Of a stretch of 64,000 bases of DNA, positions 53,041 through 61,555 are shown in pieces (position 1 is the stretch's first letter; every line of letters begins with the position of its first letter). The DNA comes from Microbulbifer sp. GL-2. GTDB lineage: Bacteria > Pseudomonadota > Gammaproteobacteria > Pseudomonadales > Cellvibrionaceae. A model generated the notes under the pieces. The model worked only from the letters and a program-made list of their open reading frames with translations. It searched no databases and was not told the origin of the DNA. Both the position numbers and the translations under genes were made by a program. The stretch covers positions 744,001 to 808,000 of the forward strand of contig NZ_AP019807.1 of the NCBI RefSeq assembly GCF_007183175.1, read 5' to 3'.

Positions 53041-53538
53041 GTGATTTGTGATGATGATTCTGCCGAGCTGGCCCTCAATCGCCAGCTCTGTTTCGCCCTC
53101 TACGCTGCCTCCCGGGCCATGACAAAGGTCTACCAGCCGATGTTGAAGGACCTGGATATCACCTACCCACAGTACCTGGTGCTGATGGTTTTATGGGAGT
53201 GGGCCATGGAGGGAGAAGAAAGCCACCAGGAGCATAGCCTCGGCGCCCTGGGCCAGCGCCTTATGCTGGATTCAGGCACCCTCACCCCACTGCTGAAGCG
53301 CATGGAGAAGCGCGGCCTGGTAGAAAGGTGCCGCTCGCCCTCAGATGAGCGTGTCTCTCTGATAAAAGCTACCAGCGCAGCCTTGGAGCTGAAACCCCGG
53401 GCCAGGGCTTGGGTCCAGCGCCGCCTTGACCAATCATCAATCAGTCGCTCTGATGTGGAGCGGCTTCACGGTGACTTATGGCGTTTCCTACACAAGCTGG
53501 AAGATGACTCAGCCAGTCACGTCGACAAGCAGTATTAA
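53041..53538 (+). CDS. MarR/OhrR family peroxide-sensing repressor
   Basis: 165 residues from a GTG two bases after the gpx stop. MarR winged helix: LDITYPQYLVLMVLWE, LGALGQRLMLDSGTLTPLLK and RMEKRGLVERCRSPSDERVS. Cys17 in LNRQLCFALYAASRAM is at the site of the reactive Cys of OhrR, which is oxidised by organic peroxides and then releases DNA. The pairing with a peroxidase and the two operators upstream of gpx support autoregulation of this two-gene operon. The usual OhrR partner, Ohr, is replaced here by a glutathione peroxidase. Confidence 0.9.
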   Translation: MICDDDSAELALNRQLCFALYAASRAMTKVYQPMLKDLDITYPQYLVLMVLWEWAMEGEESHQEHSLGALGQRLMLDSGTLTPLLKRMEKRGLVERCRSPSDERVSLIKATSAALELKPRARAWVQRRLDQSSISRSDVERLHGDLWRFLHKLEDDSASHVDKQY

Positions 53539-53564
53539 TACTCAGATCGACTTCCCCCTCGACA

Positions 53565-53660
53565 GTGAGGTTTGTGAGGTTTGTGAGGTTTGTGAGGTTT
53601 GTGAGGTTTGTGAGGTTTGTGAGGTTTGTGAGGTTTGTGAGGTTTGTGAGGTTTGTGAGG
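53565..53660. repeat. 9-bp tandem repeat (GTGAGGTTT), about 10.7 copies
   Basis: Ten perfect copies of GTGAGGTTT run from 53565 to 53654, then GTGAGG. It begins 26 bases after the ohrR stop and is not part of a supported gene. As a 9-mer it keeps any reading frame, giving spurious Glu-Val-Cys repeats on the plus strand. Copies are identical, so it is young or still slipping. Confidence 0.95.
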
Positions 53661-53757
53661 GTAAGATACATTTTTAGGTCGAAATCTTAAAATAAACCTA
53701 CCAGGTAGGATGAAACCTATGATAAAAGATGCTTTTTACGCATAATTAGGATAATAA

Positions 53758-53787
53758 TTGACCTTTAGATCGAAAAACATACATAAT
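53758..53787 (+). promoter_or_regulatory. leuA promoter
   Basis: TTGACC (53758-53763), 18-base spacer, CATAAT (53782-53787); five of six bases match in each box. Transcription would start near 53794, about 218 bases before leuA, and cover the leader peptide and hairpin. Confidence 0.7.
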
Positions 53788-53822
53788 ACAAAAATCCCAG
53801 TCCGACGCGGATATAGCCAGAC

Positions 53823-53903
53823 ATGAAGACTGATATTTGTACATTTAACCAACACCATCTCCCCCTAGCTTACTCGCTACGACTGCCGCTACGCGGCATA
53901 TAA
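53823..53903 (+). CDS. leuL: Candidate leucine leader peptide of leuA
   Basis: 26 codons. The second half reads HLPLAYSLRLPLRGI: five Leu in 15 residues, encoded CTC, CTA, CTA, CTG and CTA, with three of the rarely used CTA as in the enterobacterial leu leader. The last Leu codons lie in the left arm of the hairpin at 53884-53898, so a ribosome waiting there for Leu-tRNA would stop the hairpin from forming. The ribosome site is poor, which is the main doubt. It lies between a good promoter and leuA. Confidence 0.55.
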   Translation: MKTDICTFNQHHLPLAYSLRLPLRGI

Positions 53904-53908
53904 TTTTT
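53884..53908 (+). terminator. Candidate leuA attenuator
   Basis: TGCCGC-TAC-GCGGCA (53884-53898) followed after five bases by TTTTT. It overlaps the end of the Leu-rich leader peptide and precedes leuA by about 100 bases. Confidence 0.5.
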
Positions 53909-54011
53909 CTCCCCCCCACTCCCACAGAATTCCCAACTTTATTTGGACGGCGCATAGACAGCGACAGAGCCGCTTGTTTAGCCTCGAAACAAATAAGGAG
54001 AACAAGCGAAA

Positions 54012-55547
54012 ATGAGTACAAAGAAAGATAAATTAGTCATTTTTGATACGACTCTGCGCGATGGTGAGCAGAGCCCTGGCGCCTCTATGACTAAAGAGGA
54101 GAAGGTGCGTATTGCCCGAATGCTTGAACGCATGCGTGTGGACGTCATTGAGGCCGGTTTTGCCATCGCCAGCCCCGGCGACTTCGAAGCCGTACAGGCT
54201 GTTGCCGAAGCAGTGACCGAATCCCGTATCTGCAGCCTGGCCCGCGCGGTCAATGCCGATATATTGCGTGCCGGTGAGGCCCTGAAAAAGGCCAACGCCT
54301 CCCGTATCCATACGTTTATCGCCACATCCCCGATCCACATGAAGTACAAGCTGCAGATGGACCCGGAAGATGTGCTGCAACAGGCGGTCACAGCAGTGAA
54401 AACCGCACGCCAGTTTACCGATGATGTGGAATTCTCCCTGGAGGACGGCAGCCGCTCCGAGCCGGATTTCATGTACCGCATTATTGAAGAGGTTATCAGC
54501 GCCGGAGCCGGCACAATCAATATCCCAGATACTGTCGGCTATGGCGAGCCAGGTGAATACGGCGCCATGTTCCGCCGGGTTATTGAAAATGTCCCCAACT
54601 CCGACAAAGCCATTTTCTCCACCCACTGCCACAATGACCTGGGCCTGGCGGTGGCAAACTCACTATCCGCAGTTATGAACGGTGTACGCCAGGTGGAATG
54701 CACCATCAATGGCTTGGGGGAGCGCGCCGGCAATGCTTCTCTAGAGGAGATAGTTATGGCGGTTCAGACCCGCCAGGACCTCTACCCGGTGTACACCGGC
54801 ATCGACACCAGCCACATAGTGCCAACATCACGTATGGTCTCCTCGGTCACCGGCTTCCCGGTACAGCCAAACAAAGCTATTGTCGGTGCTAACGCTTTTG
54901 CCCACGAATCCGGAATCCACCAGGACGGTGTGCTCAAGCATCGCGAAACTTATGAAATCATGCGCGCCGAAGATGTAGGCTGGGGCCAAAACCGCCTGGT
55001 GCTGGGCAAGCATTCCGGCAGGGCCGCCGTACGCGCCCGCTACGAGGAGCTCGGTATCGACTTCTCCGACAGCGACGAATTTCAACAGGTATTCCTGCGC
55101 TTCAAGGAGCTGGCCGACAAGAAACATGAAATTTTCGACGAGGACCTGCACTCATTGATCGCCGAGAGCGAAGCCCCGGTGGAGCGCTACCAGCTGAAAG
55201 ACCTGGACGTACGCAGTAAAATTGGCAGCGCACCCCAGGCCTTTATCAGCCTGTCAATCGATGGTGCAGTGCATGAGACCGAGGCTGCGGGTGGCGGTCC
55301 GGTGGATGCCACCTTTAAAGCCATTGAGCACATCGTCGACAGCGGTGCCGACCTGAAACTCTATTCTGTCAACGCAGTGACCCAGGGAACTGACTCCCAG
55401 GGCTCGGTGACTGTGCGTCTGGAAAGAGACGGCCGTCTGGTCAATGGTGTTGGCGCCGACACTGATATTTTGATTGCCTCGGCACAAGCTTACATGGATG
55501 CGTTAAACTTGCTCGCCAACAGTGAGAGTAAGAAACAGGGCGTGTAA
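54012..55547 (+). CDS. leuA: 2-isopropylmalate synthase
   Basis: 511 residues. First committed step of leucine synthesis: acetyl-CoA plus 2-oxoisovalerate to 2-isopropylmalate. The catalytic DRE-TIM barrel opens with FDTTLRDGEQSPGASM and contains the metal His pair in STHCHNDLGLAVAN, ending with GNASLEEIVMA. HESGIHQDGVLKH is typical of LeuA, and the C-terminal 120 residues are the allosteric leucine-binding domain (KIGSAPQAFISLSIDGAVHE). AAGGAG lies ten bases before ATG. leuCDB are not here. Confidence 0.97.
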   Translation: MSTKKDKLVIFDTTLRDGEQSPGASMTKEEKVRIARMLERMRVDVIEAGFAIASPGDFEAVQAVAEAVTESRICSLARAVNADILRAGEALKKANASRIHTFIATSPIHMKYKLQMDPEDVLQQAVTAVKTARQFTDDVEFSLEDGSRSEPDFMYRIIEEVISAGAGTINIPDTVGYGEPGEYGAMFRRVIENVPNSDKAIFSTHCHNDLGLAVANSLSAVMNGVRQVECTINGLGERAGNASLEEIVMAVQTRQDLYPVYTGIDTSHIVPTSRMVSSVTGFPVQPNKAIVGANAFAHESGIHQDGVLKHRETYEIMRAEDVGWGQNRLVLGKHSGRAAVRARYEELGIDFSDSDEFQQVFLRFKELADKKHEIFDEDLHSLIAESEAPVERYQLKDLDVRSKIGSAPQAFISLSIDGAVHETEAAGGGPVDATFKAIEHIVDSGADLKLYSVNAVTQGTDSQGSVTVRLERDGRLVNGVGADTDILIASAQAYMDALNLLANSESKKQGV

Positions 55548-56330
55548 GTGAACGAGCTGCAGCGAGCGGAATATTTATCAGTACTTGGCGTAGCCAGCTA
55601 TGTGCCACGCTTTGTATTGCCGCTAGCTCCAGAGCCCCGCCAGGCCCAGCTGCCACCGGCGGAAGATGCCTTACCTCAGCTGCGGCAGGCCGTGGCTGCC
55701 CCGGCCAGCCCCCTGCTCCAATCGGTGGCACAGATTGTCAGTGCCCCAACCCAGCAGGGCAGGGGTGCCAGTGCCTCAGCACCGGATATCACCGTCCTCA
55801 CACGCCCGGATGAAAGCGTATCCTCTGCACAGCCCGTCTTAGTCACTCAAGTTGCACCGCCCAGGCAGGAGGTGCAGCCATTTGTCCTCAATTGTTGGCG
55901 AATTGGCGAGGAGCTTCTCGCCGTGGACAACCATGAGCCCGGCGCAGCTCTGCCGCTGGATGCCCTGTTTGGCAATATTATTCGAGCGATGAATTGGCAT
56001 CAGCTGCCGCGCCACGGAGAACGCCTTTACTGGCCCATGGCAGAAAATCGCTTTGGTCCGGCAGCGGACGCCTCAGAAGCCCGCGATACATTTTCCAGCT
56101 GGCTGGAGGCCTCCTGTGCCCGCCACCCGGTAAAGTCTATCTGGCTGATGGGCAGTGAGGCGCAGAAGTTTTGCACTCCCCTGCCCCTCAGTGACACTGT
56201 CAACAACTGGCAGGGTGTGCGTGTGCTCGCCATGCCGAGCCTGTCCCAGCTACTGCAAAAACCCGACCGCAAACGCAAGCTTTGGCAACTGCTGCGCGAA
56301 ACCTACCCAGTAGAAACGAGGGCACAATGA
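55548..56330 (+). CDS. Hypothetical protein, possible DNA polymerase III psi (HolD)-like
   Basis: 260 residues from a GTG directly after the leuA stop. The first 30 residues (LQRAEYLSVLGVASYVPR) resemble the short psi N-terminal motif that contacts chi. A Pro/Ala-rich linker (about 30-110) follows, then a domain of about 140 residues with DNHEPGAALPLDALFGNIIR, GERLYWPMAENRFG and VKSIWLMGSEAQ, reminiscent of a degenerate uracil-DNA-glycosylase-like fold. Pseudomonads are known to carry a cryptic psi next to rimI, and rimI overlaps this gene by ATGA. The call is by position and length, not by close match. Confidence 0.6.
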   Translation: MNELQRAEYLSVLGVASYVPRFVLPLAPEPRQAQLPPAEDALPQLRQAVAAPASPLLQSVAQIVSAPTQQGRGASASAPDITVLTRPDESVSSAQPVLVTQVAPPRQEVQPFVLNCWRIGEELLAVDNHEPGAALPLDALFGNIIRAMNWHQLPRHGERLYWPMAENRFGPAADASEARDTFSSWLEASCARHPVKSIWLMGSEAQKFCTPLPLSDTVNNWQGVRVLAMPSLSQLLQKPDRKRKLWQLLRETYPVETRAQ

Positions 56331-56803
56331 CCCTGCCAGTAACTGCGAGCCTGCAGTTGCGTCTGGCTGAGGCGGCAGACTGCAGCGCGCTCGCCACTCT
56401 CGCGCGCAGTGCGCACAGCCATCCCTGGAGCGATGCTCAATACCTTCAGAGCCTGGAAAGTGGCCACCAGTGCTGGCTACTCGACAGTGAGGGAGAGGTT
56501 GTCGCTTGCTGTGTGCTCAGCCGATTGTTTGATGAGGCGGAAATTCTCGATGTGGCCGTCTCCCCCAGCTGGCGCAGGCGCGGCCTCGCTGAAAACTTGC
56601 TGAAAGGCTTGGTTACAGAACTATCCGCTGACACTCAGCGCTTACTACTTGAGGTGCGGAGCTCAAATCTCGCCGCACTCTCGCTCTACCGCAAACTGGG
56701 TTTTTCTGAGGACGGTTTGCGCAAGAATTACTATCCCGCAGAAAATGGTTGCCGCGAGGATGCTGTACTCATGAGTCTCGCCCTGGACGGTAACGGCTCG
56801 TAA
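56327..56803 (+). CDS. rimI: Ribosomal protein S18-alanine N-acetyltransferase
   Basis: 158 residues from the ATG at 56327 that overlaps the previous stop; GAGGG lies six bases before. GNAT acetyltransferase with the acetyl-CoA loop VSPSWRRRGLAENLLKGL (Q/R-x-x-G-x-A type), an N-terminal AHSHPWSDAQY (matching the HxxPW motif of RimI), and the conserved RSSNLAALSLYRKLGF and RKNYYPAENGCREDAVLMSL segment. It acetylates the N-terminus of S18. Confidence 0.93.
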   Translation: MTLPVTASLQLRLAEAADCSALATLARSAHSHPWSDAQYLQSLESGHQCWLLDSEGEVVACCVLSRLFDEAEILDVAVSPSWRRRGLAENLLKGLVTELSADTQRLLLEVRSSNLAALSLYRKLGFSEDGLRKNYYPAENGCREDAVLMSLALDGNGS

Positions 56804-56941
56804 AATACCCTCGGAGTATAGAACCGACCGTTTTCTCTCCGCGCCAAAAGGGCGCCTTTCAAAAAGCGGCACCTCCACCGGTTTTTAAGGCGGCTTCACT
56901 GAGGCTCCCCACTGATCCGACCGTGTATAAAGAGTTATTGA

Positions 56942-58324
56942 ATGTCGCTAACGAACAGCAGCCCATCACTTCTCGAAGGCTCGGTACCTGGCCACCTTCA
57001 GCGGCTGGCCCTTCCCATGGTATGGGGCATTCTTGCCGTAATGTCCTTCAACATTGTGGACACTTATTTTGTCTCTCAGCTGGGCAGTGCGCCGCTGGCG
57101 GCTATGAGTTTTACATTTCCAGTGGTGATGATGATCAACAGCTTTGCCATTGGCCTTGGCGCCGGCACTTCATCAGCAGTGGCGAGGGCCTACGGTGCGG
57201 GTGAAGTGCAGGATGTACGCAGGCTGGTCACCGATACTTCGGTACTAGCATTACTGGTTTCTCTGGTTATCACGCTTGTCGGCCTGCTGACAATCCGCCC
57301 GCTATTTTCTCTGCTCGGCGCAAGTCCGGAGCTGCTACCACTAATTGCCGACTATATGGTGCCCTGGTATCTGGGCACTATCTTCGTGATAGTCCCCACT
57401 ATCGCCATGTCCGCCCTGCGCGCCATAGGAAACAGCGCTCTGACCGGGCGCATTATGGTCGGTGTGGCAATATTTAATCTGATTCTCGATCCCATTCTGA
57501 TCTTTGGGTTGTTCGGCTTCCCCCGACTGGAGTTACAGGGTGCGGCAATCGCCACAGTCATCGTGCGCGCCCTGAGTTTTTGTGCAGCCCTCTACTTCCT
57601 GATACGCCGTGAACACCTGATGGCCGCTCCCCAGTGGCACCTGGGCAGCCTGGTAGAATCCTGGCGCAAGGTGCTGGCAGTTGGCCTGCCCGCAGTACTA
57701 ACCAATGTAATTATCCCCATGTCGGGTGGCGTTGTGGTGGCACTGGTTGCGGTGCACGGTGACGATGCCGTAGCCGGCCTCGGTGTAGCCCTGCGCATTG
57801 AGCCGGTGGCCTTGATTGTTTTCTACGCACTTTCGGCGGTGGTTGGGCCTTTTATGGGACAGAACGCCGGCGCCGGAAAAATTAACCGACTGCGGGAAAC
57901 TGTTAGTGTGCTGGCACGTTTCTGCCTGATACTGGGCGGGGGCCTGGCAGTATTACTGTACTTCACCGGTGAGCCCATCGCCCGTCTGTTCAGCGAGTCG
58001 CCGGAGGTTATCGCCGTGGCTGTCGCCTACCTCAGTCTGGTACCGTTTAGCTATGCAGGCTACGGCTTTGTGATGTCTGCCAACGCCGCATTTAATGGCC
58101 TCGGGCGCCCCTTACCCGCCACCATGATTTCCTTCTTACGGGTACTCGGTGTCTACCTACCGATGGCTTGGCTGGGCAATCATCTGTGGGGCATGACCGG
58201 GCTGTTCATCGCCACCGCCGCCTCCAACCTGTTGCTGGGCGCTCTTTCCTGGTGGTGGCTGCGCCACGATACTCGGCAGCGCACCATCGAAGTGACCACC
58301 CCCGAGCAAGTTCCCGCCAGCTGA
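56942..58324 (+). CDS. MATE family efflux transporter
   Basis: 460 residues with twelve hydrophobic segments in two repeats of six. MATE features: VMSFNIVDTYFVSQLGSAPL at the first helix pair, GLGAGTSSAVARAYGAGE, MSALRAIGNSALTGRIM, and the second repeat PAVLTNVIIPMSGGVVVALV and ALSAVVGPFMGQNAGAGK. NorM- or DinF-type proton- or sodium-driven drug antiporter in the inner membrane; the substrate is not known. AACG-type ribosome site is weak. A GC-rich hairpin follows. Confidence 0.93.
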   Translation: MSLTNSSPSLLEGSVPGHLQRLALPMVWGILAVMSFNIVDTYFVSQLGSAPLAAMSFTFPVVMMINSFAIGLGAGTSSAVARAYGAGEVQDVRRLVTDTSVLALLVSLVITLVGLLTIRPLFSLLGASPELLPLIADYMVPWYLGTIFVIVPTIAMSALRAIGNSALTGRIMVGVAIFNLILDPILIFGLFGFPRLELQGAAIATVIVRALSFCAALYFLIRREHLMAAPQWHLGSLVESWRKVLAVGLPAVLTNVIIPMSGGVVVALVAVHGDDAVAGLGVALRIEPVALIVFYALSAVVGPFMGQNAGAGKINRLRETVSVLARFCLILGGGLAVLLYFTGEPIARLFSESPEVIAVAVAYLSLVPFSYAGYGFVMSANAAFNGLGRPLPATMISFLRVLGVYLPMAWLGNHLWGMTGLFIATAASNLLLGALSWWWLRHDTRQRTIEVTTPEQVPAS

Positions 58325-58329
58325 ATAGC

Positions 58330-58351
58330 GGCCCCGGTTTATACCGGGGCC
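58330..58351 (+). terminator. Hairpin after the MATE gene
   Basis: GGCCCCGGT-TTAT-ACCGGGGCC, a perfect 9-bp GC stem, six bases after the MATE stop. No T-run. Confidence 0.65.
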
Positions 58352-58556
58352 CGGCGCTTCCGCCGCCCTCGAATAGAAAACTACTTCTCAAAATTCTCCA
58401 CCAAGAATTGAATGTCCGCCATCCCATGCCGCGTGCACATTACTTCCCCTTTTTATCAATAAATTCAGGTGGCCCCGGTATGGCCGACTGTAAATACAAA
58501 TACCCAGCAAATGGGTGAGGGCGAACCGGCCAACTTCCACTCATGGACGGTATCTT

Positions 58557-59876
58557 ATGAACGCAAAAAGACTTAAAAATATATGTAAAAAACTACTGCC
58601 CCCAACTCTCGTGTTAGCCCTGCTCCCTTCAAGCATGATGGCTTGTGCAGAAAGCAATTCGGAGATGGTTACTCCTCTTCTGGAAAGCTCCAAACAAAGC
58701 ATTACAAAGAGCACTCCCTGGGTCCTGAATACCAATGATCAGCGCGCGCCCTATATTTTTGAAAATAACAGCAATCAAAGGGTATTGGTGAATGTACAAA
58801 GTATTGAGTCGGTAACTGTTAATGGCAAAGAATACACACGAGTATCTGCAACCGGTATCCCCGACTACGATATTGAGATTACCGAAAACCTATACGAGTG
58901 GCTGCTCAGCCGCCCCAAAGCCGCCACCGATTTTATAGATGGCAGCCCTAGTGCCGGGGTTGGCGATACCGTGATCTTCGGCCAGGATATCGGCTACCGC
59001 AGCAATTCCTCCTGTGGCGCAGATGCTGGTTACGGTTTTTGGCCACCCGGTCCTGTCTGCCCTGAAAATATTGCCCATGAAGGGCATTTTCCCGAAGCAC
59101 CAGAGAAGTCTAATGAAAGCTGCGAATCCGGACTCGGGGCTCAAGGATACTGGGTCAACGGCACCTCCATTTACCAGTGGAGCGACGGCCAGACTGTACA
59201 AAGAAATTGGCATACTCTGGCCCCACTAGCAGAAGTTTACGATGTGGATATTTGTGGCGGACATGCGGCCCGCGGTGACTACCACCACCATTTTTATAGT
59301 GACTGCCTGGCAGAGCTGGTGGGCGATATGGGGGATAATCATTCGCCTATCTACGGTTTTACCGCCGATGGTTATGCCATTTACGGCCCCTGGCAAGCAG
59401 ATGGCATATTGGCAAAAAGCAGTTGGGTCACCCGTGACTACGACGATCCCAGCTCGGTGAGTGGCTGTGGCTCTGTCGGTGAGCGGAACTGTTTACTGGT
59501 CGATGAATACGACCTGGCAAAAGGCTTTGAAATACTGCGTAATCCAGGTCCCAGTACCAGTGATACTTTTACCTCCCTGTCCGGTAATACCTTCATCACT
59601 TCTTCTGGGTTTTTCTACGAGGACTATTATTGGAATCCGGACCTGACCGCTCAGGGCGGTGCTTACCTGGACCAGTACAACGGACATAGTGACAGCGAGC
59701 GCGGCTACCACTACCACCTAACCGTGTCCTTAAATGACGATGCACAATTAACTCCCACCTTTCCCTATACATTCGGTCCACGCTTTTTCGGTAAGTTAGA
59801 TGACCAGACCGTAGTAAATGTCTGTTCCGATGAGGTTGGTGGCGGATTACCGCCGGGGCCACCGCCACGCCCCTGA
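58557..59876 (+). CDS. YHYH-domain secreted protein (first copy)
   Basis: 439 residues from the ATG at 58557 (GGACGG seven bases upstream); an in-frame GTG at 58515 lacks support. A signal peptide is seen; a lipobox-like MMAC could make it a lipoprotein. The YHYH domain is spread over the body: VGDTVIFGQDIGYRSNSSCG, VNGTSIYQWSDGQ, GDYHHHFYSDC and GYHYHLTV near the end. Eight Cys suggest disulphides. Histidine spacing suits metal binding, but the family has no assigned function. It shares most of its length with the gene at 60194. Confidence 0.85.
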   Translation: MNAKRLKNICKKLLPPTLVLALLPSSMMACAESNSEMVTPLLESSKQSITKSTPWVLNTNDQRAPYIFENNSNQRVLVNVQSIESVTVNGKEYTRVSATGIPDYDIEITENLYEWLLSRPKAATDFIDGSPSAGVGDTVIFGQDIGYRSNSSCGADAGYGFWPPGPVCPENIAHEGHFPEAPEKSNESCESGLGAQGYWVNGTSIYQWSDGQTVQRNWHTLAPLAEVYDVDICGGHAARGDYHHHFYSDCLAELVGDMGDNHSPIYGFTADGYAIYGPWQADGILAKSSWVTRDYDDPSSVSGCGSVGERNCLLVDEYDLAKGFEILRNPGPSTSDTFTSLSGNTFITSSGFFYEDYYWNPDLTAQGGAYLDQYNGHSDSERGYHYHLTVSLNDDAQLTPTFPYTFGPRFFGKLDDQTVVNVCSDEVGGGLPPGPPPRP

Positions 59877-60193
59877 ACCCACTCGGTAAGTCCAACCCAC
59901 CACCCTGGCTATGCGGTGGGTCTCTGGCCGTATGAGCCAGCGGTCATTCCTGTAGAGTTTTTTACCACAGTGCACCAGCAAAGCCATCGGGAAAAATCAA
60001 TGCAGTGGCCAGACACAGGGGGAATGGAAAGCTTTTTCAGCTGGACCCATTGCGACAGAGCCCCTGCTTAAAATCGTTTCACTCCACAATTCTGGTGTTG
60101 GCCCAAGCCTAAAAATGGAAATTTAATGTCCATATTTAATCCACTTTTCTGGAGTAGCTTGAAAGTGCCAGTCCTTTAATACCCCGGTGAATT
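59877..60193. other. Intergenic region between the two YHYH genes
   Basis: No ORF with support. ACCCACC (59895-59901) and GGTGGGT (59915-59921) form a hairpin, possibly the end of the first YHYH transcript. The rest shows nothing recognisable. Confidence 0.4.
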
Positions 60194-61525
60194 ATGAAAA
60201 TAAAAGAATTGTTCAACCGCGATGGGCACTCCCTTCTATCCTATGCCCTCGCCCTCACACTGCTAACCGGCGTCCTGCAGGGTTGTGGAGGTGGAGGAAG
60301 CTCTTCCAGCGCTACGGACACCAACAGTGACGAAAGTAGCAGTGATACTGGTGACGACGGCGATTCTGGGGGTGACGGCTCTGAGGAAACTGGGGCCTGG
60401 ATCGTAAATACCACCGGTGAGCGCGCTCCATATATCTATGAAGAAGATAGTAATGAGCAGGTCCTGGTCAACGTACAAAGCGTCGAATCGATAACAGTGG
60501 GTGGCAGGGACTATATGCGAGTGACCGCTACCGGCATCCCTGGCTACGAAATTATCATTACGGATAACATTCTTAATGCACTCCTTAGCCGCCCCAAAGT
60601 CAGCAGTGACTTTCTCAGTGGCAGCCCCACAGTTCAGGCCGGGGATATGATCAGTTTTGGCCAGGACATCGGCTACCGTAGCAACTCCTCTTGCGGCGCC
60701 GAAGCCGGCTTTGGCTTCTGGCCGCCAGGCCCTGTATGCCCGGAAAATATCTCTCATCAAGGCGACATCCCCAAATCCCCGGAGGCCGCCACCGAGGACT
60801 GTGAAACTGGCCTCGGCGTCCAGGGCTACTGGGTAAATGGTACTTCCATTTACCAATGGAGCGACGGCCAGTCTGTCAACAATACCTGGCACACCCTCGC
60901 GCCCTTTGCAGAGATCTACGACGTAGATGTCTGTGGTGGCCACGCCGCCAATGGCGATTACCACCACCACTTTTACAGCAATTGTCTGGCGGACCTGGTG
61001 GGCGACGAAGCCGACAGTCACTCGCCCATTTATGGTTACACCGCCGATGGCTATGCCATTCACGGTCCCTGGGAAGACGATGGCCAGCTGGCCCTGAGCA
61101 GTTGGGCGGTGCGCGACTACAACGATCCCAATTCGGAAACCGGCTGCAGCGCGGCAGGTGAGCGAAGCTGCCTATTGGTAGATGAATACGATATCAGCCA
61201 GGGTACACAGACCACCAATAATACCGGCCCTTCCACCAGCGGCAGCTATACCTCACTATCGAGAAATGAGTTCGACACCATTCCCGGTTTCTTTTACGAA
61301 GACTACTATTGGGATCCGGAGCTAACTGCACAGGGTGGAGCCTACCTGGATCAATACAACGGCCACAGCGATAACGAGCGGGGCTATCACTACCACCTGA
61401 CCGTTACACTCAGTGATGACGCCAAATTAGTGCCCGCATTCCCCTTTACCTTCGGACCACGCTTTTACGGAAAACTGGACGACCAAACTATTGTGAGTCG
61501 GTGCTCCACTTCTATTGGCCGCTAA
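60194..61525 (+). CDS. YHYH-domain lipoprotein (second copy)
   Basis: 443 residues. A lipobox ends at LQGC followed by Gly/Ser linker and an acidic spacer (to about residue 70). The rest parallels the first copy closely: GDMISFGQDIGYRSNSSCGA, VNGTSIYQWSDGQ, NGDYHHHFYSNC and GYHYHLTVTL. The change of anchor, with a longer spacer here, suggests one protein is released or differently placed. Tandem duplication is clear from the parallel order. The next gene follows after 30 bases. Confidence 0.87.
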   Translation: MKIKELFNRDGHSLLSYALALTLLTGVLQGCGGGGSSSSATDTNSDESSSDTGDDGDSGGDGSEETGAWIVNTTGERAPYIYEEDSNEQVLVNVQSVESITVGGRDYMRVTATGIPGYEIIITDNILNALLSRPKVSSDFLSGSPTVQAGDMISFGQDIGYRSNSSCGAEAGFGFWPPGPVCPENISHQGDIPKSPEAATEDCETGLGVQGYWVNGTSIYQWSDGQSVNNTWHTLAPFAEIYDVDVCGGHAANGDYHHHFYSNCLADLVGDEADSHSPIYGYTADGYAIHGPWEDDGQLALSSWAVRDYNDPNSETGCSAAGERSCLLVDEYDISQGTQTTNNTGPSTSGSYTSLSRNEFDTIPGFFYEDYYWDPELTAQGGAYLDQYNGHSDNERGYHYHLTVTLSDDAKLVPAFPFTFGPRFYGKLDDQTIVSRCSTSIGR

Positions 61526-61555
61526 CCTAAATCCTGGATCGGGAGCGAGCAGTTG

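Noticed and set aside
53426..53677. Plus-strand frame with Glu-Val-Cys repeats
   Set aside because: Arises from the 9-bp minisatellite, starts inside ohrR in another frame and has no ribosome site.
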